Shown here: positions 53,564-62,752 of the stretch, piece after piece
Numbering within the stretch: the first letter of the stretch is position 1
Layout of the letters: each line of letters starts with the position of its first letter
Origin: Blastococcus sp. TF02A-30
GTDB taxonomy: Bacteria; Actinomycetota; Actinomycetes; Mycobacteriales; Geodermatophilaceae
Direction of reading: 5' to 3'
NCBI RefSeq assembly: GCF_003319185.1
Contig: NZ_QOHJ01000005.1
Coordinates: forward strand, 248,001-312,000
Length of the DNA: 64,000 bases
Program-made: the position numbers and the translations under genes
The notes under the pieces: model-generated
Databases searched by the model: none
What the model was told of the DNA's origin: nothing
The model's input: the letters and a program-made list of their open reading frames with translations, nothing else

Positions 53564-54213
53564 CCCGACCGCTCCCGCTCTCCCCGGCCGCGCTGGCCGA
53601 CCGGCTCGCCGCCCTGGTCGCCGGGGCGTCGCCCGAGCCCGGTGCCGCCGCGCTGCGCGTCGCCGTCGACGGCCCGGAGGTGGCCGAGCCGCACCTGCTG
53701 GCCGCCGCGGTCGCCGACCGGCTGCCCGCGCTCGGCCGCGGCGCGGTCGTGGTGCCGGCCGACGGCTTCTACCGGCCCGCCTCGCTGCGCCTGGAGCACG
53801 GGCGCACCGACCCGGACGCGCGCTACACCGACTGGCTGGACGCCGGGGCGCTCACCCGCGAGGTGCTCGCGCCGGTCGGCCCGGGCGGCACCGGCCAGTA
53901 CCTGCCGGTGCTGTGGGACCTCGACCGCGACCGCGCCGCCCGGGCCCGGCCGCGACCCGTCCCGGACCGGGCGGTCCTCCTGGTGCCGGGCACGCTCCTG
54001 CAGGGCGTGGGGCTGCCCTTCGACGTCGTCGTCCACCTGCGGCTGGCGCCCGCCGCGCGGCGGCGGCTGACCCCGGCCGACCAGCAGTGGGCGCTGCCGG
54101 CGTTCGACCGCTACGACGACGAGGTCGACCCCGTGGCGCTGGCCGACGCCGTGGTGCTGGCCGACCACCCCGACCGCCCGGCGCTGGTGCTCCAGGGGCG
54201 TTTCCTCAGCTGA
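53560..54213 (+). CDS. Uridine kinase-like P-loop protein with CTG start
   Basis: About 217 residues. LRVAVDGPEVAEPHLLAAAVADRL and GAVVVPADGFYRPASLRLEHGRTDPDARYTDWLDAGALTREVL resemble uridine-kinase-like P-loop proteins, but the glycine-rich loop is degenerate. The only in-frame start that includes the conserved VAVDGP is CTG at 53560, overlapping the ANTAR stop (CTGA); the next is GTG 53680, which would drop it. Convergent with nudC, with an eight-base overlap. Confidence 0.75.
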   Translation: MTRPLPLSPAALADRLAALVAGASPEPGAAALRVAVDGPEVAEPHLLAAAVADRLPALGRGAVVVPADGFYRPASLRLEHGRTDPDARYTDWLDAGALTREVLAPVGPGGTGQYLPVLWDLDRDRAARARPRPVPDRAVLLVPGTLLQGVGLPFDVVVHLRLAPAARRRLTPADQQWALPAFDRYDDEVDPVALADAVVLADHPDRPALVLQGRFLS

Positions 54214-55177
54214 GCTCGTCCCTCACCCAGCGGTCCAGGATGTACCGGGCGATGGAGATCGACGGCGGGATGGCGAGCAGCCCGTCGGGGGTGCGCAGCT
54301 CGTCGCGGGTGAACCAGCGCGCCTCCTCGATCTCGGTCGGGTCCACGCGGATCTCCTGACCAGGCTCGGCGCGGGCCACGAAGCCGAGCATCAGCGACTG
54401 CGGGAACGGCCACGGCTGGCTGGCGACGTAGCGGATGTCGGTGATCCGCAGGCCGACCTCCTCCTCGACCTCACGGGCGACCGCGGCCTCCGCGGACTCC
54501 CCCGGCTCCACGAAGCCGGCGAGGATGGAGAACCGGCCGGCCGGCCAGACCGCCTGCCGGCCGAGGACGACCCGGTCGCCCCCGTCGTGCACGAGCATGA
54601 TCACCGCGGGATCGGTGCGCGGGAAGATCTCGGTGCCGGTGGTGGGGTCGCGCCGCACCCAGCCCGCCCGCTCCACGGTGGTGGGCGCGCCGGTGAGCGG
54701 GCTGAACCGGTTGCGCTCGTGCCACTCCAGGATGCCCACCGCCTGGGCCAGCAGCCCGGCGTCGAGGTCCTCCAGCTCCGCGCCCACCTCGCGCAGCCCG
54801 GCCCACCGGTCGACCGCCCGGCCGTCCACCGCCGGCGCCCGCTCGCCGCGCACCGCCGCGTACGGGATGCCGTCGGCCTCGCCGAGGAAGACCGCACCTG
54901 CGGGCAGCGCCGGCTGCTCGGCCCACACCAGGCGCGTGCTGCCGCCCTGCGCCACGACGGGGACGGCGCGCTGCTGGTCGACGACGAGGACCCGCACCGG
55001 CCGGCCCGCGGTGGGGTCGGGCAGCGAGCGGGACAGGTGGGCGCGGTCGTGCGCCACCCGCGACAGGAGCGGCACGTCGCCGGTCGTGGGGGCCGTGCTG
55101 GCGCCCCAGGCCGACTCGGGCATGCGGTCGCGCTCCGGGTTGTCCGCCGCGGTGCTGCCGCCCGGGGGGACGCTCAC
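54206..55177 (-). CDS. nudC: NAD(+) diphosphatase NudC
   Basis: A 323-residue Nudix hydrolase. The Nudix box GFVEPGESAEAAVAREVEEEVG and SQPWPFPQSLMLGF (NADH motif) are intact, and NRFSPLTGAP/ EIFPRTDPAVIMLV keep the fold. The usual zinc cysteines are replaced (Ser, Ala). It hydrolyses NADH or NAD and can remove NAD caps from RNA. The GTG at 55177 overlaps the M16 gene (55174) by four bases. Confidence 0.93.
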   Translation of the reverse strand: MSVPPGGSTAADNPERDRMPESAWGASTAPTTGDVPLLSRVAHDRAHLSRSLPDPTAGRPVRVLVVDQQRAVPVVAQGGSTRLVWAEQPALPAGAVFLGEADGIPYAAVRGERAPAVDGRAVDRWAGLREVGAELEDLDAGLLAQAVGILEWHERNRFSPLTGAPTTVERAGWVRRDPTTGTEIFPRTDPAVIMLVHDGGDRVVLGRQAVWPAGRFSILAGFVEPGESAEAAVAREVEEEVGLRITDIRYVASQPWPFPQSLMLGFVARAEPGQEIRVDPTEIEEARWFTRDELRTPDGLLAIPPSISIARYILDRWVRDELS

Positions 55178-56523
55178 TCCCCGGCGTCCCGGCGCACGGT
55201 GACCGGCCCGAGGGCGGCGAGGGGTGCCTCGACGTGCTCGGCGTCGCCGACGACGACGGCGGTGAGCCCGGCGGGCGCCAGGTAGCGCAGCGCGGCCGCG
55301 CGCACCTCGTCCACGGTGACCGCTTCCAGCGCCCGCTGGTGCTCGGCCAGCCAGCCGACCGGCAGCCCCGCGCCGATGAGCGCGGTCAGCGTGCTGGCCA
55401 GCCCGGCGTGGGTCGCCGTGGACAGCGCCATGCTGCCCAGCACGTAGCGGCGGGCGGCGTCGAGCTCGGCCTCGGTGACGTCGGTGAGCGCCATGCGGCC
55501 CAGCTCGTAGAGCGTCTCCACGAGCGCCGGCCCGGTCACCTCGGTGGCGACGTCGGCCTCGACGAGGAAGGACGCCGCACCGGCCTGGTGGTCGACCGAG
55601 CTGCGCGGGCTGTAGCTGTAGCCCCGCCGTTCGCGGATGTTCTCGACCAGCCGCGACGAGAAGTAGCCGCCGAAGATCATCGCGGCCAGCCGCGCGGCGG
55701 GCAGGTCGGCGTCGGTGCGGCGCGGGGCCGGCCCGCCGAGGCGGATGTTGGACTGCACGGCCCCGGGTCGGTCGACCAGCTCCAGCACCGGCTCGTGCCG
55801 GGCGGGCGCCGGGGCGCTCTCGGTCGCGGTGCCCGGAGCGGCCCAGCCGGCCAGCGCCGCGGCCACCGCGTCGGTCGCGGCGGCCGGGTCGAGGTCGCCC
55901 ACGAGCACCAGCGAGCTGCCGCCGGGGACCACGCGCTCGCGGTGCAGCTTGCGCAGGGCGGGAGCGGTGACCGCGCCGACCAGCTCCGGCTCGGGCAGGG
56001 TGACCGCGTACGGGTGCGTGCCGAAGCGGCGGGCGGCCAGCGCCGCGCGGGCGATGACGCCGGGCTGCGACCGGGCGATGGTGATCCGCTCGACCAGGCG
56101 GTCGCGCTCACCGGTCACCGGCCCGGCCGGGTAGGTGGCGCTGGTGAGCAGCTCGGCCAGCACGCCGAGCACCGCGCCGAGGCCCTCCGGCAGCAGCGTC
56201 GTCCCCAGCACCAGCCGGTCGGCGTCGGAGGCGACCGACAGCTCGGCGCCGTGGCTCTGCAGCAGCTGCGCGATGCCGGTCTGGTCGTGGGACGCGGTGC
56301 CGAGCAGCACCGCACCGGCGAGGACCGAGGCGCGCGCGGTGTGCGCCGCCGCGCCCCGGGTGCTCGGCGCCGCGAAGGGCACCCGCAGCCGCAGCTCGAT
56401 CAGCGGCACGCCCGGACGGGGGACGACGACGACCCGCAGCCCGCTGGGCAGCGTGGTCTCGGTCGCCTCGGGAACGGGCTGGGGGCGGGGCTCGCCCAGC
56501 GGCGGGATCAGGGCGGCGGTCAC
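55174..56523 (-). CDS. M16-family peptidase, inactive subunit
   Basis: A 449-residue M16 fold. SGLRVVVVPRPGVPLIELRLRVPF and GGYFSSRLVENIRERRGYSYSPRSS are present, but HxxEH is missing, so it is probably the non-catalytic partner of the next gene. Coupled by four-base overlaps at both ends. Together they would form a heterodimeric peptidase. Confidence 0.9.
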   Translation of the reverse strand: MTAALIPPLGEPRPQPVPEATETTLPSGLRVVVVPRPGVPLIELRLRVPFAAPSTRGAAAHTARASVLAGAVLLGTASHDQTGIAQLLQSHGAELSVASDADRLVLGTTLLPEGLGAVLGVLAELLTSATYPAGPVTGERDRLVERITIARSQPGVIARAALAARRFGTHPYAVTLPEPELVGAVTAPALRKLHRERVVPGGSSLVLVGDLDPAAATDAVAAALAGWAAPGTATESAPAPARHEPVLELVDRPGAVQSNIRLGGPAPRRTDADLPAARLAAMIFGGYFSSRLVENIRERRGYSYSPRSSVDHQAGAASFLVEADVATEVTGPALVETLYELGRMALTDVTEAELDAARRYVLGSMALSTATHAGLASTLTALIGAGLPVGWLAEHQRALEAVTVDEVRAAALRYLAPAGLTAVVVGDAEHVEAPLAALGPVTVRRDAGE

Positions 56524-57830
56524 CGGCGTCCTCCCCCGGGACGGAGTTCCAGCCGGGCCACCGTGCCCGGGTCGAGCCCCTGCGCGGCGGTCCGGACCTG
56601 CTCCGGCGTGACCGCGGCCAGCCGCGCGGCGAGCTCGCCGGCCAGCTCGGCGCGGCCGTGGACGAGCTCGGCCGAGGCGAAGGCGAGCGTCCGCCCGAGC
56701 ACCGAGTCGGCCTGGCGGAGCAGCTGCGCCTCCGTGCGGGCCTGCACCCGCTGCAGCTCGTCGGCCTCGACGCCGTCGGTCGCGACGCGGGCGATCTCCT
56801 CGTGCACCGCGGACTCGACCTTCTCCACGGGGACAGCGGCCGGGTGGTGCACCTGGGTGGTGAGCAGCGTGGCGTCGCGGACGTCGAACGGGTCGCCGAA
56901 CAGGCCGACGTAGCTGCTCTGCGCGATCGCGGTGCGGTCGTCGTGGACCAGCCGGCGCTCCAGGCGGGAGGCGTCGCCCTCGCTGAGCAGCTCGGCCAGC
57001 AGGACTGTGCCCAGGTAGGTGTCGAAGTCGCCCACCGGGTCGGGGACCCGCCAGCCCAGGGCCAGCGCCGGCGCGGTGGCCAGCCGGTCCTCGACGACGG
57101 CGGAGCGCACCGTCGTCGGCGAGGGCTCGCCGGTGACCGGCGTGGGCGGCACCTCGCGGGCGGGGACCGGGCCGAACCAGCGCTGCACGAGCCGCTCGGT
57201 CTCCGCGACGTCGAGATCGCCGCCGATGCAGAGCACCGCGTTGCCCGGGGCGTAGTACCGGGAGAAGAAGTCCGCCGCGTCGTCGACCGTGGAGGACTCG
57301 AGGTCGACGAACGAGCCGTAGCCGTCGTGGGTGTTGGCGAAGCTCTCGAACGCGACCGCGGGCAGCTGCAGCCAGGGGAAGGCGCCGTAGGGCCGGTTGA
57401 GCACGTTGACCCGGATCTCCTCCTTCACCACGTCGATCTGGTTGCGGAGGTTCTCCTCGGTGATCGCCGGCGCGGCCATCCGGTCGGCCTCGAGGAACAG
57501 GGCGCGCTCCAGCGCCTCCGAGGGCAGCGCCTCGAAGTAGTTCGTGTAGTCCTGGTGGGTCGACCCGTTGAAGGTGCCACCGGCGGCCTGCACGAGCCGG
57601 GCGTGCTCCATCTTGGGCACGTTCGCCGAGCCCTGGAACATCATGTGCTCGAAGAGGTGGGCGAACCCGGTCCGCCCCTCCGGCTCGTTGCGCATCCCGA
57701 CGTCGTAGAAGACGCTCACCGCCACCACGGGCACGCTGCGGTCGGGGGCGAGGACGACGCGCAGACCGTTGTCCAGCGTGAACCGTTCGACCGGGTGCCG
57801 CAGGGTCAGATCGGCCCCAGCTGCAGTCAC
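56520..57830 (-). CDS. M16-family zinc peptidase, active subunit
   Basis: A 436-residue peptidase with HLFEH at 58-62 (HxxEH) and a downstream Glu in the VKEEIRVNVLNRP block. The GTG at 57830 is used. The adjacent inactive subunit and nudC form a three-gene operon with ATGA/GTGA-type overlaps. Processing substrate unknown. Confidence 0.93.
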   Translation of the reverse strand: MTAAGADLTLRHPVERFTLDNGLRVVLAPDRSVPVVAVSVFYDVGMRNEPEGRTGFAHLFEHMMFQGSANVPKMEHARLVQAAGGTFNGSTHQDYTNYFEALPSEALERALFLEADRMAAPAITEENLRNQIDVVKEEIRVNVLNRPYGAFPWLQLPAVAFESFANTHDGYGSFVDLESSTVDDAADFFSRYYAPGNAVLCIGGDLDVAETERLVQRWFGPVPAREVPPTPVTGEPSPTTVRSAVVEDRLATAPALALGWRVPDPVGDFDTYLGTVLLAELLSEGDASRLERRLVHDDRTAIAQSSYVGLFGDPFDVRDATLLTTQVHHPAAVPVEKVESAVHEEIARVATDGVEADELQRVQARTEAQLLRQADSVLGRTLAFASAELVHGRAELAGELAARLAAVTPEQVRTAAQGLDPGTVARLELRPGGGRR

Positions 57831-57902
57831 GCTCCCGACAGTAGCCGCGCCGGAGGACGGTGCGCCGTCCGGTCGGCGTCCGCGACCGGGCAGCATGGCG
57901 CC

Positions 57903-58382
57903 GTGCACGGAGGAGCGGTGCGGCGCGCGGGCCCGGACGACGCGGCGGCGATGGTGGAGCTGCGGGCCGCGATGTTCGCCGCCATGGGCACCGATCCCGG
58001 CCCCGCCGCGGCGCCCTGGCGGTCGGCGTCCCTCGGCTGGTTCGCGGAACGGCTGGCGTCCCCCGCCCGGTTCGCGGCCTTCGTGGTGGACGTGGAGGGG
58101 CGGCCGGTGAGCGGCGCCGCCGTGGAGTGCGAGCCGCACAGCCCCAACCCGTGGAACCCCTCCGGGGTGCGGGCCGAGCTCTTCAACGTCTGCACGCTGC
58201 CCGGGTACGGGGGCCGCGGCTTCGGGCGGGCGTGCGTCGCGGCGGTGCTGGACTGGGTGCGCGCCGAGACCACCGCGGGCACCGTCCGGCTGTCCGCGAC
58301 GGCGGCCGGGATCGGCATCTACCGCTCGCTCGGCTTCACCGAGGCGCGCTACCCGGCGATGCGGCTGTCCGTCGAGCGCTGA
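57903..58382 (+). CDS. GNAT acetyltransferase
   Basis: A 159-residue protein. VCTLPGYGGRGFGRACVAAVLDWV binds acetyl-CoA, and GIGIYRSLGFTEARYPAMRL is the C-terminal strand. The GTG at 57903 is taken; another at 57918 is possible. Divergent from the M16 operon. Confidence 0.85.
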   Translation: MHGGAVRRAGPDDAAAMVELRAAMFAAMGTDPGPAAAPWRSASLGWFAERLASPARFAAFVVDVEGRPVSGAAVECEPHSPNPWNPSGVRAELFNVCTLPGYGGRGFGRACVAAVLDWVRAETTAGTVRLSATAAGIGIYRSLGFTEARYPAMRLSVER

Positions 58383-58398
58383 GCCGGCCGTCGCCGGT

Positions 58399-59283
58399 TC
58401 AGAGCACCTCGACGGCGCCCACGACCGCGTCGATGACGCCGTAGAGCTCGGCGTGGGTGTTGGGGATCGAGATGTAGAGCAGCGCCGGGGCGGGCCGCCC
58501 GACGTCGACCACCAGCAGCGCGGCCCGCTCCCCCGTCGCGTCGTAGCCCTCGACGTCCCAGGAGAGCTGGAACTCCAGCAGGTGGGCGGCGTGCCCGTCG
58601 ACGGTGCGCGGCTCGTCGCGCAGGATCCGCCGCTCGTTCGGGCCCGGGTAGTAGTTGCCGCGCACGCTGTCGGCCAGCGCGGCCGCCGTGGCCGCCTCGC
58701 TGCCCGGGCCGGTCCAGCCCAGGCCCTCCCGCACCGGTCCGGAGGTGCACTGGGCGATGAACCGGTCGCCGGCCGGGGTGAGCTCCTGGGTCGTGAAGTA
58801 CTGCCCGGCGACGGTCGACGTCTCCGCCATGAACGCGAAGTCGTACTCCCGCCACCCCTCCCCCAGGTACGGGTAGGAGATGCCGGACTGCTCGTCGATG
58901 ATCCGGACGGTGCTGGGCGTGAACGTGGGTCCCGAGGGCAGCTGGCTGGAGCCGGGCCGGTCGGCGGGGGCGGCGGCCGGCTCGTCGTGGTCCCGGGTGC
59001 CGACCACCAGCCCGACGACGACGGCGACCACCGCCGCGACGGCGCCGAGGACCAGCCAGGTGCCACGGCGGCTGCGCGGCTGCGGCTCCGGCACGGGCTG
59101 CGGCTGCGGGACCTCCGGCCGGGTGGGTGCGAGCACCGGCGAGCTCTGGACGGCGACGCCCGGGCCGGTGGGGACGGCGACGTCGGACCAGCCCGACCCG
59201 CTCCACCACCGCACCATGCCGGGCGTGCCGTCGGGATCGGCGTACCAGCCCGGCGGCGGTGGCGGCTGCCCCTCTCCGGTCAC
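58399..59283 (-). CDS. DUF2510 membrane protein
   Basis: A 294-residue protein. An N-terminal DUF2510 box (PPGWYADPDGTPGMVRWWSGSGWSD), a proline-rich linker, one membrane helix (TWLVLGAVAAVVAVVVGLVVG at about 75-97) and an extracellular domain with two cysteine-poor beta regions. Function unknown, common in actinobacteria. Confidence 0.85.
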   Translation of the reverse strand: MTGEGQPPPPPGWYADPDGTPGMVRWWSGSGWSDVAVPTGPGVAVQSSPVLAPTRPEVPQPQPVPEPQPRSRRGTWLVLGAVAAVVAVVVGLVVGTRDHDEPAAAPADRPGSSQLPSGPTFTPSTVRIIDEQSGISYPYLGEGWREYDFAFMAETSTVAGQYFTTQELTPAGDRFIAQCTSGPVREGLGWTGPGSEAATAAALADSVRGNYYPGPNERRILRDEPRTVDGHAAHLLEFQLSWDVEGYDATGERAALLVVDVGRPAPALLYISIPNTHAELYGVIDAVVGAVEVL

Positions 59284-59328
59284 GCGGCCAGCCTAGGACG
59301 GCGCCGCCCGGGGGTACCGTCCGCGCCC

Positions 59329-60096
59329 GTGACGCCGTCCTCTCCCGCCGACGTGGTCGCCCGGCTCCGGGCTGCGGGCTGCGTGTTCGCCGAGGAGGAG
59401 GCCGCGCTGCTGACCGGGGCAGCGACCGGGGCCGCGCTGGTCGACCTCGTGGACCGGCGGGTGGCGGGGGAACCGCTGGAGCAGCTGCTGGGCTGGGTGT
59501 CCTTCGACGGGCTGCGGATCGCCCTGGCGCCGGGCGTGTTCGTGCCGCGGCGGCGCACCGAGTTGCTGGTGGAGCGGGCGGCGGCCCTCGCCCGGCCCGG
59601 TGGCGTCGTCGTCGACCTGTGCTGCGGCTCGGGCGCGGTGGGGGCGGCGCTGGCCGCGCGGGTCCCGGGCGTCGAGCTGACCGCCGCCGACCTCGACGCA
59701 GCGGCGGTGGCCTGCGCCGTGCGCAACCTGCCCGGCGTCGACGTCCGTCAGGGAGACCTGTTCGACGCGCTGCCGGCCCGGCTCCGCGGGCGGGTCGACG
59801 TCCTCGTCGCGAACGTCCCCTACGTGCCGACGGCGGCGATCGCGTCGATGCCCCCGGAGGCGCGCGACCACGAGCCGCGGCTGGCGCTCGACGGCGGGGA
59901 CGACGGCCTGGCCGTGGCCCGGCGGGTGATCGACGGCGCCGCGTCGTGGCTCGCCGTCGGCGGGGTGCTGCTCTTCGAGACCTCCGGGCAGCAGGTGCCG
60001 GCCGCGACCGCCGCCGTGGCCGCCGCCGGCCTACTCCCGGCCGTGGCCGAGGACGGCGAGCGCGGCGCGACCGTCGTCCTCGGCACCCGGGGCTAG
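59329..60096 (+). CDS. HemK/PrmC-like methyltransferase
   Basis: A 255-residue class I methyltransferase. VVDLCCGSGAVGAALA is the SAM motif, DVLVANVPYVP is in the place of the NPPY motif (NVPY here). Homologues methylate glutamine in release factors or are paralogues of unknown target. The GTG at 59329 starts it. Convergent with the M20 gene. Confidence 0.85.
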   Translation: MTPSSPADVVARLRAAGCVFAEEEAALLTGAATGAALVDLVDRRVAGEPLEQLLGWVSFDGLRIALAPGVFVPRRRTELLVERAAALARPGGVVVDLCCGSGAVGAALAARVPGVELTAADLDAAAVACAVRNLPGVDVRQGDLFDALPARLRGRVDVLVANVPYVPTAAIASMPPEARDHEPRLALDGGDDGLAVARRVIDGAASWLAVGGVLLFETSGQQVPAATAAVAAAGLLPAVAEDGERGATVVLGTRG

Positions 60097-61505
60097 GCGG
60101 GCCTCCGAGCGGCCAGCTCGCGCCACAGGTGGGCGGTGGCCTCGGCGGCGCGGTGCAGCATCGGGAGCAGGACCCGCTCGTTGGGCGAGTGGATGCGGTC
60201 GGTGGGCAGGCCCGCGCCCAGGAAGAGCAGGGGCGCGCCGAGCTGCTCGACGAGGTCGGCCTCCGGGCCGCTGCCGCCCTCCTTGAGGAAGAGGACGTCG
60301 TCGGCCCTCGAGTCCCACGCCTGGGCGATGGCCGACAGCAGCGCGTCCATCCACGGGGAGTCCAGGTCGCTGGCGCACGGCGCGACCCCGGCCGGCGGGG
60401 CGTGCACCTCCGCCTCGATGCCCGCCGGGAGGTTGGCCTCGACCCACGACTGCACCAGCGGGCCGATCTCCTGCGGGCGCTGGTCGGCGACCAGCCGGAA
60501 GGTGAGCTTGGCGTGCGCCTCGGCCGGGATGATCGTCTTGTGGCCGGGGCCCTGGTAGCCGCCCCACATGCCGTTGACCTCGGCGGTCGGGCGGGCGCCG
60601 ATCCGCTCGAGCGTGGTGAAGCCGGCCTCGCCCGCGGTGGTGCGGGAGGCGGCCGGGCCGGCCAGCCACTCCTGCTCGTCGAAGGGGACGCGGCCCATGA
60701 GCTCGCGCTCGCGGTCGGACAGCGGCCGGACCCGGTCGTAGAAACCGGGGATCGTGACCCGGCCCTGGTCGTCGTGCAGCGCGGCGAGCAGCCGCGCCAT
60801 GGCGTGCAGCGGGTTGGGGACGGCGCCGCCGAAGGAGCCGGAGTGCAGGTCGACGGCGGGGCCGCGCAGGGTGAGCTCGACGTCGGCCAGGCCGCGCATG
60901 GAGGTGACGGCGCTGGGCAGGTGCGGCGCGGCCATCCCGGTGTCGCTGACCACGACGACGTCGCAGTCGAGCCGGTCGCGGCGCTCGCGCAGCAGGTCGG
61001 CGAAGTGCGGTGAGCCGGACTCCTCCTCGCCCTCGATCAGCAGCTTGACGGTGACCGCCGGGGTGTCGCGGCCGCTGGCGGCGAGGTGCGCGCGCATGCC
61101 GAGCAGGTGGAACGCCACGTTGCCCTTGTCGTCGATGGCGCCGCGGGCGTGCAGCTCCGGGCCGTCGGGGCCGTCGACGACGGTCGGCTCGAACGGCGGG
61201 TGCACCCACAGCTCCGGCGGGTCGACCGGCTGGACGTCGTGGTGGCCGTAGACGAGCGCGACCGGGGCGTCGGGGTCGGCGCTCGGCCACTCGGCGTAGA
61301 CGGCGGGGGCCCCGGGGGTCGGCCAGACCTCGACGGTCGGGAAGCCGGTGCGGCGCAGCGCCTCGGCCAGCCACGCGGCGCTCGCGGCGACGTCGCCGGC
61401 GTGCGCGGGGTCGGCCGAGATCGAGGGGATGCGCAGCCAGGCGTCGAGGTCGGCGTGCAGGTCGTCGAGGTGGGCGGAGACGTACTCGCGCTCGGGGCTG
61501 GTCAC
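60093..61505 (-). CDS. M20-family metallopeptidase (dipeptidase)
   Basis: A 470-residue zinc dipeptidase. GHHDVQP (His), ARGAIDDKGN (Asp), EGEEESGSP (Glu pair) and SDTGM, HKTIIPAEAHAKLTFRL, and the LSPNERV-type tail with PNERVLLPM are intact. Likely splits dipeptides. The GTG at 61505 is used. Confidence 0.93.
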   Translation of the reverse strand: MTSPEREYVSAHLDDLHADLDAWLRIPSISADPAHAGDVAASAAWLAEALRRTGFPTVEVWPTPGAPAVYAEWPSADPDAPVALVYGHHDVQPVDPPELWVHPPFEPTVVDGPDGPELHARGAIDDKGNVAFHLLGMRAHLAASGRDTPAVTVKLLIEGEEESGSPHFADLLRERRDRLDCDVVVVSDTGMAAPHLPSAVTSMRGLADVELTLRGPAVDLHSGSFGGAVPNPLHAMARLLAALHDDQGRVTIPGFYDRVRPLSDRERELMGRVPFDEQEWLAGPAASRTTAGEAGFTTLERIGARPTAEVNGMWGGYQGPGHKTIIPAEAHAKLTFRLVADQRPQEIGPLVQSWVEANLPAGIEAEVHAPPAGVAPCASDLDSPWMDALLSAIAQAWDSRADDVLFLKEGGSGPEADLVEQLGAPLLFLGAGLPTDRIHSPNERVLLPMLHRAAEATAHLWRELAARRPA

Positions 61506-61562
61506 GGCTGCCGACGGTAGCGCCGGGCGCGCCGCGGCCCGTGCCCGGCTAGCGTCCGGGGC

Positions 61563-62408
61563 ATGCCCGGAGAGCTGCTGCGCACCGATGTCGGCGACCT
61601 GACCTTCGACGTGCGCGTCGACGGACCGGAGGACGGGCGGCCGGTGCTGCTGCTGCACGGCTTCCCCGAGACGTCGGCGTCGTGGGCGGCGGTGACGCCG
61701 CTGCTGGCGCAGGCCGGGCTGCGCACCTACGCGCCCGACCAGCTGGGCTACTCCCCCGGCGCGCGGCCGGCCGACGTGGACGCCTACGCGCTGCAGAACC
61801 TCGCGCAGGTCACCGCGGACCTGATGACCGCGCTGGAGATCCCGGTCGCCGACGTCGTCGGGCACGACTGGGGTGCGAACGTGGCGTGGGCGCTGGCCGG
61901 CTGGCACTCCGACCGGGTGCGGTCGCTGACCGCCGTGTCGGTGCCGCACCCGGCTGCCTACACCGCCGCCTACCGCGCCGATCCGGAGCAGAAGGAGCGC
62001 TCGGCCTACATCCGGCTCTTCTGGCAGGCGGGCAAGGCCGAGGAGGTGCTGCTCGCCGACGAGGCCCGCCGGCTGCGCCGGATGTACGACGTGGAGACCA
62101 GCGGCATCTCCCCCGAGACCGTGGACGAGTACGTGGGTGTGCTGTCCGCCCCGGGGGCCCTGACCGCCGCGTTGAACTGGTACCGGGCCATGAGCTCCGA
62201 CGTCCGCGTGGACAAGATCGGCGTGCCGACGACGTACGTGTGGAGCGACGGCGACGTCGCGATCGGCCGCATGGCGGCCGAGGCCTGCGCGGAGTTCGTG
62301 CCGGGCGACTACCGGTTCGTGCAGCTGCCGGGCGTCACGCACTGGATCCCGGAGCAGGCACCGGAGCAGCTGGCCGCCGCCATCCTCGACCGCATCGCCT
62401 CGAGCTGA
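61563..62408 (+). CDS. Alpha/beta hydrolase, epoxide hydrolase-like
   Basis: A 281-residue enzyme. The oxyanion hole HGFPE (32-36), the Asp nucleophile in HDWGANVAW (Asp102), and a C-terminal GVTHWIPE histidine match epoxide hydrolases. Substrate unknown. Divergent from the M20 gene. Confidence 0.9.
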   Translation: MPGELLRTDVGDLTFDVRVDGPEDGRPVLLLHGFPETSASWAAVTPLLAQAGLRTYAPDQLGYSPGARPADVDAYALQNLAQVTADLMTALEIPVADVVGHDWGANVAWALAGWHSDRVRSLTAVSVPHPAAYTAAYRADPEQKERSAYIRLFWQAGKAEEVLLADEARRLRRMYDVETSGISPETVDEYVGVLSAPGALTAALNWYRAMSSDVRVDKIGVPTTYVWSDGDVAIGRMAAEACAEFVPGDYRFVQLPGVTHWIPEQAPEQLAAAILDRIASS

Positions 62409-62473
62409 CCGCGCCGCGGCGCACCGCGGTCGGAGCACACTGGGCCGCACCCGCCCCTGCCGAGGAGTGCGCC

Positions 62474-62743
62474 GTGACCGAGACCCCGACGGCCGCCGAC
62501 CAGCTGACCGTCTACTGGCGTGCCGGCTGCCCGTTCTGCCTGCACCTGCGCACCCGCCTCAGGTTGGCCGGCATCCCCTACCGCGCGGTGGACATCTGGG
62601 CGGATCCCGAGGCGGCGGCCGTCGTGCGCGGGGTGAACGGTGGGGACGAGCTGGTGCCGACCGTGCGGATCGGTGCGGACACGTTCCTGAGCAACCCGTC
62701 GATGCGGGAGCTGCGCGCCGCCCTGGCCGCCGCCCGGGGCTGA
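62474..62743 (+). CDS. Second mycoredoxin/glutaredoxin-like protein (CPFC)
   Basis: An 89-residue protein with active site AGCPFC (Cys19, Cys22), and VPTVRIG as cis-Pro loop. A paralogue of mrx1 with a different dipeptide, so possibly a different target. GAGGAG precedes the GTG at 62474. Confidence 0.88.
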   Translation: MTETPTAADQLTVYWRAGCPFCLHLRTRLRLAGIPYRAVDIWADPEAAAVVRGVNGGDELVPTVRIGADTFLSNPSMRELRAALAAARG

Positions 62744-62752
62744 CCCGGCCCG

